From NCBI GenBank assembly GCA_019454985.1, contig JACFNF010000020.1:1-41099 (forward strand): 41,099 nucleotides of DNA. The letters run 5' to 3'. Origin of the DNA: Bacteroidales bacterium. GTDB lineage: Bacteria > Bacteroidota > Bacteroidia > Bacteroidales > F082. Position numbers and translations under genes: made by a program. A model generated the notes under the pieces. The model ran no database searches and was not told where the DNA came from. It was given only the letters and a program-made list of their open reading frames with translations. Shown here piece after piece: positions 1-8,440 of the stretch. How positions within the stretch are numbered: the stretch's first letter is position 1; each line of letters starts with the position of its first letter.

Positions 1-82
1 ATTTGCAGTTGTTTTTTCATTCATTGCCGGCGCTGCCCGCCGTTCGCGCCTGCCCACGCACCCAGCCCGGCAAGGGTTTAAA
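1..82. repeat. Dispersed intergenic repeat, copy 1
   Basis: This stretch aligns by hand with 24331-24411, with about 62 of 81 aligned positions matching and one gap. The best block is ttttttcattcat, followed by a GC-rich part sharing TTCGCG, ACCCA, CCGGC and GGGTTT. Most differences are C/T or A/G transitions, as expected for an old duplicated element. The copy may continue left of the window. Both copies lie between genes and both are followed by a C/T/A-rich stretch of repeated CCTTAAC-like words (about 300-340 here). No reading frame is seen in it. Confidence 0.6.
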
Positions 83-142
83 GTTTTTCGATAGTTTTTC
101 CCGAAAAACGACTTCATAACATCTTCAAATATGCTTCTATTC

Positions 143-173
143 AAGGGCGGTTGAGCCTGTCGAAACCGCCCTT
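143..173. repeat. REP-like hairpin
   Basis: The arms AAGGGCGGTT (143-152) and AACCGCCCTT (164-173) are perfect inverted copies around an 11-base loop (gagcctgtcga). The loop is itself partly palindromic, since the TTGA/TCGAA edges can continue the stem. No T-run follows, so this does not look like a simple intrinsic terminator. The form is that of REP-like or mobile hairpin elements. Another hairpin, GTTTTTCG (83-90) with CGAAAAAC (102-109), lies just to its left. Bases 181-349 hold no gene or other structure that I can recognise. Confidence 0.5.
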
Positions 174-349
174 CATCCCGATAAGATAGAAACACTGAAA
201 AAATGAAACTTCCGATTTTGCGGTTAGTCAAGGGCGAGACTGACACAGTTTTCTGAATACTCCCCTTTTGCAAACCCCACCCCAAAAACACATCAACAAC
301 TAAACCTCCTAACCCCTTAACCCCAAAACAACTAAACCCAAAGTCCTCA

Positions 350-1879
350 CTAACCCACCAAAGGTTTGATTTTTTCAGCAATATAACGGCGTAACTCATT
401 GATATTCACCCGATCCTGTAGCATACTGTCGCGATCGCGCAGGGTAACGGTATTGTCGTCTAAGGTCTGGTGATCCACGGTGATGCAATAGGGTGTCCCG
501 ATGGCGTCGTGACGACGATAGCGTTTCCCGATGGAATCCTTTTCTTCATATTGGCAATAGAAGTCGTAGCGCAGGCTGTGTAAAATTTCGCGGGCTTTTT
601 CGGGCAGGCCGTCTTTGGCTACCAAAGGCAGCACGGCAGCTTTCACCGGAGCCAACACAGGAGGCAGCTTCAGCACCACACGCTCACTGCCGTCGTCGAG
701 CCGTTCTTCGGTATAAGCATAGCTGAGCATGGCCAAAAACATGCGGTCGAGCCCGATGGAAGTCTCAACCACATAGGGTACATAGCTCTGATTGAGTTCG
801 GGGTCGAAATACTGTATTTTTTTGCCCGAATATTTCTGATGGGCTTCGAGGTCGAAATCGGTACGCGAGTGAATTCCTTCGAGTTCTTTGAATCCAAAAG
901 GAAACTCAAACTCGATGTCGGCGGCGGCGTTGGCGTAATGGGCCAGTTTTTCGTGATTGTGGAAACGGTATTTCGAAGCCGGAATACCCAGCGAAAGATG
1001 CCATTTCATGCGTTCCTGCTTCCAGTGTTCATACCATTGGAGTTCTTCACCGGGACGGACAAAAAACTGCATCTCCATCTGTTCGAACTCTCGCATGCGG
1101 AAAATAAACTGCCGGGCGACGATTTCGTTGCGGAAAGCTTTACCGGTTTGGGCAATGCCAAATGGGATTTTCATGCGGCCGGTTTTTTGCACATTGAGAA
1201 AATTGACGAAGATGCCTTGGGCTGTTTCGGGTCTCAGGTAAATTTCGCTGGCGCCATCGGCTGTTGATCCCATCTGCGTTGAAAACATCAGGTTAAACTG
1301 CCTCACATCGGTCCAGTTACGGCTGCCCGAAATGGGGCAGACGATGCCAAGCTCTTCTATCAGGGTTTTAAAAGCCGGCAAATCGTTGGTTTCCATGATG
1401 CTGTACAGCCGCTTGCTGATGGTTTCGTGCTGGCTGCGGTATTCGAGCACCCGTGCGTTGGTGGTCACAAATTGTTGTTCGTCGAAGCTCTCGCCAAAGC
1501 GTTTGCGGGCTTTTTCCACTTCTTTGGCAATTTTATCTTCTATCTTGGCCAGAAAATCTTCGACAAGCACATCGGCACGATAGCGTTTTTTCGAGTCTTT
1601 ATTGTCAATCAGCGGATCGTTGAAAGCGTCCACATGTCCCGATGCTTTCCAGACGGTGGGGTGCATAAAGATGGCCGAGTCAATGCCCACAATATTTTCG
1701 TTGAATTGCACCATGGCCTGCCACCAATAGCGGCGGATGTTGTTTTTCAGCTCAACGCCGTTCTGTCCGTAATCGTAAACGGCGCTCAGCCCATCGTAAA
1801 TCTCGCTCGACTGAAAGATAAACCCATACTCTTTGGCATGGGAAGTAATTTTTTTAAAAAAATCGTCCTGGTTCATCAT
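350..1879 (-). CDS. glyS: Glycine--tRNA ligase (homodimeric, class II)
   Basis: Charges tRNA-Gly with glycine in the cytoplasm. The 509-residue length fits the single-chain alpha2 form rather than the split GlyQ/GlyS alpha2beta2 form. Class II features are visible: LRPETAQG at about residue 217, motif 2 FRNE followed by FRMREFEQME at about 252-271, and motif 3 GLDRMFLAM at about 378. The C-terminal anticodon-binding part contains DSIGKRYRRHDAIGTPYC, typical of the family. The start is ATGATG; either the first (1879) or second (1876) ATG is possible. A -7 promoter box lies about 60 bases upstream. It is transcribed divergently from the TolC-type gene, with nothing co-transcribed downstream inside the window. 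Confidence 0.97.
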   Translation of the reverse strand: MMNQDDFFKKITSHAKEYGFIFQSSEIYDGLSAVYDYGQNGVELKNNIRRYWWQAMVQFNENIVGIDSAIFMHPTVWKASGHVDAFNDPLIDNKDSKKRYRADVLVEDFLAKIEDKIAKEVEKARKRFGESFDEQQFVTTNARVLEYRSQHETISKRLYSIMETNDLPAFKTLIEELGIVCPISGSRNWTDVRQFNLMFSTQMGSTADGASEIYLRPETAQGIFVNFLNVQKTGRMKIPFGIAQTGKAFRNEIVARQFIFRMREFEQMEMQFFVRPGEELQWYEHWKQERMKWHLSLGIPASKYRFHNHEKLAHYANAAADIEFEFPFGFKELEGIHSRTDFDLEAHQKYSGKKIQYFDPELNQSYVPYVVETSIGLDRMFLAMLSYAYTEERLDDGSERVVLKLPPVLAPVKAAVLPLVAKDGLPEKAREILHSLRYDFYCQYEEKDSIGKRYRRHDAIGTPYCITVDHQTLDDNTVTLRDRDSMLQDRVNINELRRYIAEKIKPLVG

Positions 1880-1938
1880 GGCGCAAAATTAGGGTTTTCA
1901 TCCTTAAACGGAGCTCACAACGACTCCATTTGAACTGG

Positions 1939-1946
1939 CAAAAGTA
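1939..1946 (-). promoter_or_regulatory. Bacteroidetes -7 box for glyS
   Basis: Read on the minus strand this is TACTTTTG, an exact match to TAnnTTTG. No TTTG -33 box sits at the usual spacing. The expected transcript start gives glyS a leader of roughly 50-55 bases. Confidence 0.55.
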
Positions 1947-2061
1947 CAAAACAAGGCGTTTGGCTTTGACGGCCTTTTGTCGAAAAAATGCAAATTTTCC
2001 CAGAGAACGGTTTTTTTGAACCGTTTCCTTTTTTCGCAATAAAGAGGCAAGGCGAAAGTTA

Positions 2062-2069
2062 TACCTTTG
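2062..2069 (+). promoter_or_regulatory. Bacteroidetes -7 box for the TolC-type gene
   Basis: TACCTTTG matches TAnnTTTG. It lies 20 bases before the ATGATG start at 2090. It argues that the in-frame upstream start at 1988 is not used. No clear -33 TTTG at proper spacing. Confidence 0.55.
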
Positions 2070-2089
2070 TAAAAACGAGTATTGATTCC

Positions 2090-3598
2090 ATGATGACCAA
2101 ACTTTACCGATTGTTTGCCTTTGGGGCAGGCATTGCGCTCATATTCACTATGACAGGCAGAAATGAGCTTCGAGGCCAGCCTGCAGTGAGCTATCTTTCG
2201 CTTTCCGAGGTGATCCGCATTGCCCAGGAGCGTTCGCCCGAGGCCATGATTGCACGCCACCGCTTCAAACGCAGCTATTGGGAATACCGGAGTTTTAAGG
2301 CCGGATATCTGCCGCAACTGGGCCTGAGCGCTACTTTGCCTAATTTCAACCGCACCATTGACGCCATTACTCAGGGCGACGGAACGGAAACCTATCTCGA
2401 GCGTACTCTGGCACGCTATTCTGCCAACCTCTCACTAACCCAAAAAGTGGGGCTCACCGGTGGTGAAGTGTTTATGCAGTCGGGTTTGAGCCGGTTAGAC
2501 AATTTTTATGCCGATACCTCCACACGGCAGTTTTTATCATCGCCCATCAGCATCGGTTTCAGGCAGCCTGTTTTTGCATACAACACCTATAAATGGGACA
2601 AACGCATTGAGCCTATGCGCTACGAGGAAGCCCGCCGACAATACCTCGAAGCCAATGAACAAGTGGCTTCAACGGCCATTAACCACTTCTTCAATCTGTT
2701 GACGGCTCAGGTGGAGAAAGATATTGCGCTGAAAAATATGGCCAACTACGATACGCTTTACAACATTGCCAAAGGGCGCTTTATCTTAGGCAAGATTGCC
2801 GAAAACGAGCTGTTACAGCTTGAGCTCAACCTGCTTCGCGCCGAAGCATCGGTGGAGACGGCCGACCTCAATTATGAAAATATGCTGTTCTCGTTTAAAT
2901 CGTTTCTGAGACTCAGCACTACCGACAAGATTCAGCTCATCTCACCCACAGCGGTTGATTTTCATAGTGTTGACGTGGAAGAAGCTTTGCTTCAGGCATT
3001 GAACAATACTTCCTCGGGATTGAATTTCGACCGTCAGATTTTAGAAGCCCAGAGCAACTTAGCCAAAGCGCGTACCCAAGGACGTTTCGAGGCCGAGATC
3101 AATGCCAGCTTTGGGCTAACTCAAACCTCCGATGTGTTTGACATGGTGTATTCCAAACCCCTTGATGAAGAACGCATCAGTTTAGGTGTCACCATTCCCA
3201 TTCTCGATTGGGGTCAGGCCCGCGGCCGAATTAAAATGGCCGAATCAAATTTAGAGCTCGTGCAAACAACCGTGGAGCAAAGCCGTAAAGACTTTGAACA
3301 AAACATCTTCCTGAAAGTGATGCAGTTCAATATGCAGAAAAATCAGATGAAAATTGCCGCCAAGGCCGACACCGTAGCCCAGAAGCGTTTCGATGTCACC
3401 CAAAAACGTTATATGATCGGAAAGGTGAACGATATCTTAGAGCTCAACAACGCCCAGATTGACAACGATAATGCCCGCATTGGATACTACAATGCCTTGA
3501 AATCATATTGGAGCAGCTTTTACGAGTTACGCCGGCTCACCTTGTTCGATTTTCGTGACAAACGCAAAATAGCGGTTGACCTGAACACCATACTTTGA
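2090..3598 (+). CDS. TolC-family outer membrane efflux protein
   Basis: Outer membrane channel component of a tripartite efflux or type I secretion system. I start it at the ATGATG at 2090 (502 residues) because a promoter box lies at 2062-2069 and because this start exposes a hydrophobic leader (LFAFGAGIALIFTM) after KLYR. The frame stays open upstream to 1988. The mature protein begins with LSLSEVIRIAQERSPE, the usual first OEP helix, and the two OEP repeats follow. The second holds the long helix LEAQSNLAKARTQ and the short conserved turn ISLGVTIPILDWGQARGRI. No membrane-fusion or RND/ABC partner is adjacent, so its pump is presumably encoded elsewhere. A hairpin overlaps the stop codon. 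The family call is firm but the substrate is unknown. Confidence 0.88.
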   Translation: MMTKLYRLFAFGAGIALIFTMTGRNELRGQPAVSYLSLSEVIRIAQERSPEAMIARHRFKRSYWEYRSFKAGYLPQLGLSATLPNFNRTIDAITQGDGTETYLERTLARYSANLSLTQKVGLTGGEVFMQSGLSRLDNFYADTSTRQFLSSPISIGFRQPVFAYNTYKWDKRIEPMRYEEARRQYLEANEQVASTAINHFFNLLTAQVEKDIALKNMANYDTLYNIAKGRFILGKIAENELLQLELNLLRAEASVETADLNYENMLFSFKSFLRLSTTDKIQLISPTAVDFHSVDVEEALLQALNNTSSGLNFDRQILEAQSNLAKARTQGRFEAEINASFGLTQTSDVFDMVYSKPLDEERISLGVTIPILDWGQARGRIKMAESNLELVQTTVEQSRKDFEQNIFLKVMQFNMQKNQMKIAAKADTVAQKRFDVTQKRYMIGKVNDILELNNAQIDNDNARIGYYNALKSYWSSFYELRRLTLFDFRDKRKIAVDLNTIL

Positions 3599-3628
3599 TT
3601 TTTGGGATCAAAAAAGACCAAAAATCAA
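3595..3628. terminator. Hairpin at the end of the TolC-type gene
   Basis: TTGATTTTTGG (3595-3605) and CCAAAAATCAA (3618-3628) form a perfect 11-bp stem with a 12-base loop; the left arm includes the TGA stop. There is no long T-run beyond the stem, although the arms themselves are T/A-rich. It lies between two convergent genes and could act on either strand. Confidence 0.45.
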
Positions 3629-3650
3629 GCTGTCTTTGAATAAACACGCC

Positions 3651-5078
3651 TTAACCGTTAGTGTTGCGGCTAAGTTTGGGGCGGTTCTTTTTCCATAACA
3701 TAAACACGATTAAACCAAAAAGCCCGAGGCCAATGGCCGAACCGGCTAGATAGTGGTAAACTCGTAAACGATAGGCTTGCTTCGTATTTTCGACTTTCAG
3801 TTTTTCATTCTGATTGATAAGTTCCTCGTTTTGTAGTTTACAGGCTGCTTCGCTGGCTTTCAACTGTAAATGGGCTTCCGTCAAACTATCGTTCTCACTT
3901 TTATATTGGCCATAAAGGCGCAAAAAAGACTGAAAGTCGTTCATGGCAATATAATTTTCCATCAACTGGTCGCGGACATTGGCGCTGTAACCGGCAATTT
4001 GATTTTCCAGAGCCTTGGTCGCACATTGTTCAAAAAAAGCATTGGATTGACGGAAGTCTTTTATACTTTGGTATGCCTCGCCCAGATGGTAAAGGACGCG
4101 CACCTGCCCGTTCACCACCTTTGCATTTTGATAAATCTGCATGGCACGCCTGAGAGTGGAGATGGCTTGATTAGTCCGACCCTCTGCAATGTCAACATTG
4201 GCAATATTTACTAACGTATTGGCAATGGGTACCGGATGTCCATTTTCTTCCCGGATACGGAGAGCCTCCTGGAAATAGGTCAATGCCCGGGCATATTCTT
4301 GCTTATCGAAAAAGTAGATCAAACCAATATTCGAGCAGGCTTTGGACAGCATATCGTCGAGCTGGTTGCGGCGGGCAAAACCAATGGTTTTCTCGAGGTA
4401 ATCCAAAGCCTTATCATTTTCGTCCCATTGCCACAACACCTGACTCAGATTGATCTCCGCTAAAGCCTGGCTGGCCGAGTCGCCAAATACCCCAAACATA
4501 ATGGCAGCTTTGTAAAACGCATCGTGCGCCTTGTTCAGATCGCCGGTTTCGAACCACACATTGCCACTGTTGTTGGTGGCGTAGGCTAAAAGACTGTCGT
4601 TGTTCAGAATTTCCGATGCTTCGATGACTTTGTCAAAATAGTACAAAGCACTGTCGTATTCTGAAAGCTGCGATTTCAGTTCCCCAATCTGGTTGTGAAG
4701 CCGGGCGGCGAACACAGGCTCGCCAATTTGTTGCAGGAGCTTCAGCGACTGGTGATAATATCGCATAGCCAGATCAAAATCGCCTGCATTTTGCGCACTC
4801 ATGCCAATCGAGCGTAAAACAACAGCTTTCATCCGACCCATTTGATGACTGTCAGCATATTCCAAGGCCTCAAGGCCCGATCTCATGGCCTTATCGTAAC
4901 TCACTAAACGATAGGCCTCGGAGAGTGCAATCAAGCTCGAAACACGACTGGCACCTGACTGACGATCAAGCGTCTGATTCAGCGAGTCAATCTTTTTTAA
5001 AAACGTATCCTGCGCCAATAGCGGATGAATGCCGATAAGGCTGAACCAAAAGAGAAAACTAACAACCGGATGTTTCAT
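3651..5078 (-). CDS. TPR-repeat protein with signal peptide and C-terminal membrane helix
   Basis: The start is taken as the ATG at 5078 (MKHPVV); an in-frame TTG lies two codons upstream. The signal peptide ends HPLLA|QDTF. Tandem TPR units follow over about residues 60-370, recognisable from AMRYYHQSLKLLQQIGEP, ALYYFDKVIEASEIL, ALDYLEKTIGFAR and ALTYFQEALRIREENG. A coiled-coil-like segment (LQLKASEAACKLQNEEL and onward) leads to one membrane helix (YLAGSAIGLGLFGLIVFML) and a short basic tail. This is the layout of the sensor half of Bacteroidetes TPR histidine kinases and TPR-HTH regulators, but the protein ends right after the helix with no kinase or DNA-binding domain. Whether it signals through a partner or is a truncated sensor cannot be told from sequence. 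No partner gene is adjacent. Confidence 0.8.
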   Translation of the reverse strand: MKHPVVSFLFWFSLIGIHPLLAQDTFLKKIDSLNQTLDRQSGASRVSSLIALSEAYRLVSYDKAMRSGLEALEYADSHQMGRMKAVVLRSIGMSAQNAGDFDLAMRYYHQSLKLLQQIGEPVFAARLHNQIGELKSQLSEYDSALYYFDKVIEASEILNNDSLLAYATNNSGNVWFETGDLNKAHDAFYKAAIMFGVFGDSASQALAEINLSQVLWQWDENDKALDYLEKTIGFARRNQLDDMLSKACSNIGLIYFFDKQEYARALTYFQEALRIREENGHPVPIANTLVNIANVDIAEGRTNQAISTLRRAMQIYQNAKVVNGQVRVLYHLGEAYQSIKDFRQSNAFFEQCATKALENQIAGYSANVRDQLMENYIAMNDFQSFLRLYGQYKSENDSLTEAHLQLKASEAACKLQNEELINQNEKLKVENTKQAYRLRVYHYLAGSAIGLGLFGLIVFMLWKKNRPKLSRNTNG

Positions 5079-5188
5079 AACCAACGGACAATATTACCGT
5101 TTTTTTCGGCTATTCAGATACTGAGTTAAAAAAATATCCGAAAGGCAAAAACCCTATGTTTCTGCTGTTATTTCCGACAGCTGCATGG

Positions 5189-5219
5189 TTTGGCTTTGAA
5201 GCCTTTTGAATTATCTTTG
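5189..5219 (+). promoter_or_regulatory. Promoter of the yicC-gmk operon
   Basis: TTTG (5189-5192), 19 bases, then TATCTTTG (5212-5219): a full match to the Bacteroidetes TTTG-N17-23-TAnnTTTG consensus. The start codon at 5240 is 20 bases downstream. Confidence 0.75.
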
Positions 5220-5239
5220 CAAAAAACCGAAGCAACCTT

Positions 5240-6118
5240 ATGATACGATCCATGACAGGTTATGGCAAGGTGCAGCAACAGCACGGCCAGATGAAAATTA
5301 TTGCCGAAATCAAATCGCTCAACAGCAAACAATTGGATCTGGTGCTTCGGCTGCCGGCCGATTTTAAGATGATTGAATTTGAGCTTCGGAATCTGATTGC
5401 AGAGTCAGTAAAACGTGGAAAGGTTGATTTTGTGGTGTCGGTCGAAGGCAATGGCTTACTGAAATCGGGACGTATTGACCAACAGGCTGCTACCCTTGCT
5501 TTTCAACAAATTAAAGAAACGGCTGACAGCCTGAGTCTGCCTTTACCCGAAGATGTTTTTTCGATTTTGATTAAATATCCCGGCGTGATCGCCAACGGCG
5601 AAACGGATATTCCGGTGCCCGAAGAACTTGCCGAAGCCACCATTGAAGCCTGCCGGCAGGCCCTTGCCTCTTTCGACACTTTCCGGGCTCAGGAAGGTGC
5701 AGTGCTGAAAAGTGATATCGAAAATCGTATTTATCTCATTCTTCAACTGCTTGATAAAGTGGAACCATTCGAAAACCAACGTACCGAACAGTTGAAGCAG
5801 AGGCTCTGGAAAAATATTGCGGAGGTCAGCGAAAACCTGAAGTTCGACCCAAACCGTTTTGAACAGGAATTGATTTATTATCTTGAAAAACTCGACATTA
5901 GCGAGGAAAAAGTCCGTTTGCGGCAGCATTGCCGCTATTTTCTCGAAGCTGTGAACGAAGATTTTGCAGGCAAAAAGTTGGGTTTCATCGCTCAGGAAAT
6001 CGGTCGCGAAATCAATACTTTAGGCTCAAAAGCCAACGATGCCAACATTCAGCGCCTCGTGGTTCAGATGAAAGACGAGCTTGAAAAAATCAAAGAACAA
6101 CTGTTTAACATTTTATGA
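5240..6118 (+). CDS. yicC: YicC-family protein (putative endoribonuclease)
   Basis: The N-terminus IRSMTGYG is the hallmark of the YicC family, and the C-terminal DUF1732 region ends with the typical MKDELEKIKEQLFNI. At 292 residues it has the normal family length. E. coli YicC has been linked to RNA cleavage and small-RNA turnover; the role in Bacteroidetes is not established. It is the first gene of a tight operon. Its stop TGA (6116-6118) is followed one base later by the gmk start, and a complete -33/-7 promoter lies just upstream. Its pairing with gmk is a very common arrangement in bacteria. Confidence 0.93.
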   Translation: MIRSMTGYGKVQQQHGQMKIIAEIKSLNSKQLDLVLRLPADFKMIEFELRNLIAESVKRGKVDFVVSVEGNGLLKSGRIDQQAATLAFQQIKETADSLSLPLPEDVFSILIKYPGVIANGETDIPVPEELAEATIEACRQALASFDTFRAQEGAVLKSDIENRIYLILQLLDKVEPFENQRTEQLKQRLWKNIAEVSENLKFDPNRFEQELIYYLEKLDISEEKVRLRQHCRYFLEAVNEDFAGKKLGFIAQEIGREINTLGSKANDANIQRLVVQMKDELEKIKEQLFNIL

Positions 6119-6119
6119 T

Positions 6120-6695
6120 ATGGAGGGACTGAAAGGAAAAATGCTCATTGTGTCGGCCCCTTCCGGCGCGGGAAAAACCACATTGGTGAAACATTTGCTG
6201 ACCCAGATTCCGGACCTGGGTTTTTCGGTCTCGGCCACCTCGCGTCCCAAACGCGAAAATGAAACCGATGGCAAGGACTATCATTTTCTGAGTGTGGAAC
6301 AGTTCAGGCAAAAAATTGCCGAGGGTGCGTTTTTGGAATGGGAAGAGGTGTACAATGGCGTTTATTACGGAACCCTGCTCCACGAGGTGGAGGCAATGCT
6401 CGCCCAGGGACGTCACCTCATTTTTGATGTGGATGTTGTTGGCGGACTGAATATTAAAAAACATTATGGCGCTCAGGCACTCAGTGTCTTTATTCAGGCG
6501 CCTTCGCTCGAGGTACTCGAACAACGTTTACGCAGCCGTTGCAGCGACCCGGAAGAAAGCATCCGTCAACGCATTGACAAAGCCAGATGGGAGATGGGCT
6601 TTGCTCCACAATTTGACCTTGTTTTTGTGAACGACGACCTGAATATCGCCCGCGAGAAACTCACCTTCTTAGTCAACGAATTTCTCCATCACTGA
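6120..6695 (+). CDS. gmk: Guanylate kinase
   Basis: Phosphorylates GMP to GDP with ATP. I chose the ATG at 6120 (MEGLKGKML, 191 residues) over the in-frame ATG at 6081 inside yicC. The 6120 start gives the usual short lead into the P-loop SAPSGAGKTT (lysine about residue 19) and places the gene just after the yicC stop. The GMP-binding part is seen in SVSATSRPKRENETDGKDYHF and FLEWEEVYNGVYYGT, and the lid region in RLRSRCSDPEESIRQRI. The stop overlaps the next start as TGATG, implying translational coupling. Confidence 0.96.
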   Translation: MEGLKGKMLIVSAPSGAGKTTLVKHLLTQIPDLGFSVSATSRPKRENETDGKDYHFLSVEQFRQKIAEGAFLEWEEVYNGVYYGTLLHEVEAMLAQGRHLIFDVDVVGGLNIKKHYGAQALSVFIQAPSLEVLEQRLRSRCSDPEESIRQRIDKARWEMGFAPQFDLVFVNDDLNIAREKLTFLVNEFLHH

Positions 6696-7711
6696 TGAAA
6701 CCTGTTTATCCGCTTCACTATCGGGTTGCTTTGCTTCCGGCCTATCAGCCCAATCCTTTGCGGGCTTTATTGAGCCTTCAATTGGCCGAAAAAACGATCG
6801 AAGCACCCGCTGCAGGCCAGCTGCTGGTTCGGATGAAAGCTGCACCCTGCAACCCCTCGGATATTGCTTTTATGCAAGGCGGATACAATGTAGTGAAACC
6901 ATTGCCGGCCGTACCGGGCTTTGAAGGCGCCGGGGTGGTGGCCGATGTAGGCCCCGATATTGACCCGGCATGGATTGGCCGGCGCGTCTCGGTTTTTGTT
7001 CAGGGCCATAACGACGGAACCTGGGCCGAATATGTCCTTGTCAGCCCGAAACATATTTTACCTGCTCCTGACGGATTTACCCTTGAACAGGCGGCCATGT
7101 TTTTTATCAATCCTTTCACCGCCTGGGGGCTGATGGAAACTGCGTCTGGACAAAATGTGCTTATGAATGCTGCAGGAAGTCGGCTTGGCGAATATCTGCT
7201 TGCCTTGTCAAAACAACGTCAAATGCACCTCATCGGCATCGTGAGAAAGGAACAAACCGCCGAAACCCTCATCAAACGCGGATTTGACAGTGTGCTGGTT
7301 TCTTCGTCACCCGATTTTGAACAACAGCTTCGTCAGGCCATTCAGCAGTTTCAGCCTCATCTTTTCCTCGATGCTGTGGCCGGCGAACAATGTGGCCAGG
7401 TGGCCAGCCTGTTGCCTCCCGACAGCCGGGTGGTGGTATATGGCGGACTTTCGGGCAAAGAAATCAGTGGTATTTCGGCTCTTCAACTCATATTTAAAAA
7501 GCTTACTATCAGTGGTTTTGATTTGAATGCCTGGTTTGCTGCTGCCGGTAATGAGAAAGTGAATGAAGTTGCCCGGCAGCTTTCGCTTATCATTCGTAAC
7601 AACGAAGTGCAAAATCCAGTGGCCATCACCGTGGGACTCGATGAACTGGCCAAGGGCTTGCGACACTATCTAGGCGCCATGTCGGAAGGCAAGATGCTCA
7701 TCCGTTTTTAA
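6695..7711 (+). CDS. MDR-family zinc-binding-type dehydrogenase / quinone or enoyl reductase
   Basis: Medium-chain dehydrogenase/reductase of 338 residues. The GroES-like N-terminal half contains AAPCNPSDIAFMQGGY, PGFEGAGVV and RVSVFVQ. The Rossmann half contains MNAAGSRLGEYLLAL and the NADP-domain strand RVVVYGGLSG. The NPSD motif, the absence of the usual Cys/His zinc ligands, and MECR/quinone-reductase-like features suggest a zinc-free NADPH-dependent reductase of quinones or 2-enoyl thioesters; the substrate cannot be read from sequence. It starts within the gmk stop (TGATG) and ends 11 bases before nadD, so it lies inside the otherwise common yicC-gmk-nadD cluster. Confidence 0.85.
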   Translation: MKPVYPLHYRVALLPAYQPNPLRALLSLQLAEKTIEAPAAGQLLVRMKAAPCNPSDIAFMQGGYNVVKPLPAVPGFEGAGVVADVGPDIDPAWIGRRVSVFVQGHNDGTWAEYVLVSPKHILPAPDGFTLEQAAMFFINPFTAWGLMETASGQNVLMNAAGSRLGEYLLALSKQRQMHLIGIVRKEQTAETLIKRGFDSVLVSSSPDFEQQLRQAIQQFQPHLFLDAVAGEQCGQVASLLPPDSRVVVYGGLSGKEISGISALQLIFKKLTISGFDLNAWFAAAGNEKVNEVARQLSLIIRNNEVQNPVAITVGLDELAKGLRHYLGAMSEGKMLIRF

Positions 7712-7722
7712 TATCCGATTCC

Positions 7723-8298
7723 ATGAAAAATATCGGTCTCTTTTTCGGCTCTTTCAACCCCGTGCATCATGGGCATCTGATGTTAGCCAATTTTATGCTC
7801 GAATTTGTCCCTTTCGATGAGGTGTGGTTTGTGATTTCACCACAAAATCCACTGAAAGATGCCGGAGATCTATGGCCCGAAAACCTGCGTCTGGAATGGG
7901 TAAAAAAAGCCATTGGCAGTTTCGGACGCTTCAAAGCATGCAACATCGAATTTGAGCTTCCACGACCATCCTATACCATTGAAACATTACGTGCTTTGAA
8001 AAATAGATTTCCGCAACATGAGTTTTCGGTTATCATGGGCGCCGACAGCCTCAGTAACTTCCACCAATGGAAAGAGCATGAGGCCATATTAAAAAATTTC
8101 AGCTTAGTTGTTTATCCACGCAAAGGATTCAGTAACAGCCTTTTAGAAGCACATCCTTCTGTTAAACGCGTTGATGCGCCTCAAATTGAAATATCGTCCA
8201 CTTTTATCCGTCAGGGATTAAGGAAAGGAAAAGACTTGCATTTTTTTCTTCCTGACGGACTGTTTCAGACCATCAAAGAAGCGATGAATTTCCACTGA
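7723..8298 (+). CDS. nadD: Nicotinate-nucleotide adenylyltransferase
   Basis: Adenylates nicotinate mononucleotide to deamido-NAD in NAD biosynthesis. The nucleotidyltransferase signature GSFNPVHHGH lies at residues 9-18, the second family motif ISSTFIRQGL near residue 153, and SVIMGADSLSNFHQW in between is typical of NadD. The length of 191 residues is normal. It is the last gene of the yicC operon: an imperfect hairpin with a short T-run follows at 8320-8345 and the next gene has its own promoter box. Confidence 0.95.
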   Translation: MKNIGLFFGSFNPVHHGHLMLANFMLEFVPFDEVWFVISPQNPLKDAGDLWPENLRLEWVKKAIGSFGRFKACNIEFELPRPSYTIETLRALKNRFPQHEFSVIMGADSLSNFHQWKEHEAILKNFSLVVYPRKGFSNSLLEAHPSVKRVDAPQIEISSTFIRQGLRKGKDLHFFLPDGLFQTIKEAMNFH

Positions 8299-8319
8299 AA
8301 CCGGATGTGATTGAGTTTG

Positions 8320-8345
8320 TCGTCGTTCTGTCAACGATGATTTTT
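8320..8345 (+). terminator. Likely intrinsic terminator after nadD
   Basis: TCGTCGTT (8320-8327) pairs with AACGATGA (8333-8340) with one G-T wobble and a 5-base loop. TTTTT follows directly (8341-8345). The stem is short, so the call is moderate. Confidence 0.5.
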
Positions 8346-8401
8346 CCATAAACAAAGTCAAAGCATGAGGCGCTTGTGCGGTATTCCGGTGCAAAAACAT
8401 T

Positions 8402-8409
8402 TAACTTTG
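8402..8409 (+). promoter_or_regulatory. -7 box for the alpha/beta hydrolase gene
   Basis: TAACTTTG matches TAnnTTTG, 31 bases before the ATG at 8441. No good -33 box. Confidence 0.5.
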
Positions 8410-8440
8410 GCGGTTTGAAAAACAAAACCTGAAACTTCAG

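Noticed and set aside
1988..2089. N-terminal extension of the TolC-type gene
   Set aside because: The extension precedes the promoter box at 2062-2069 and would bury the signal peptide; the ATGATG at 2090 fits better.
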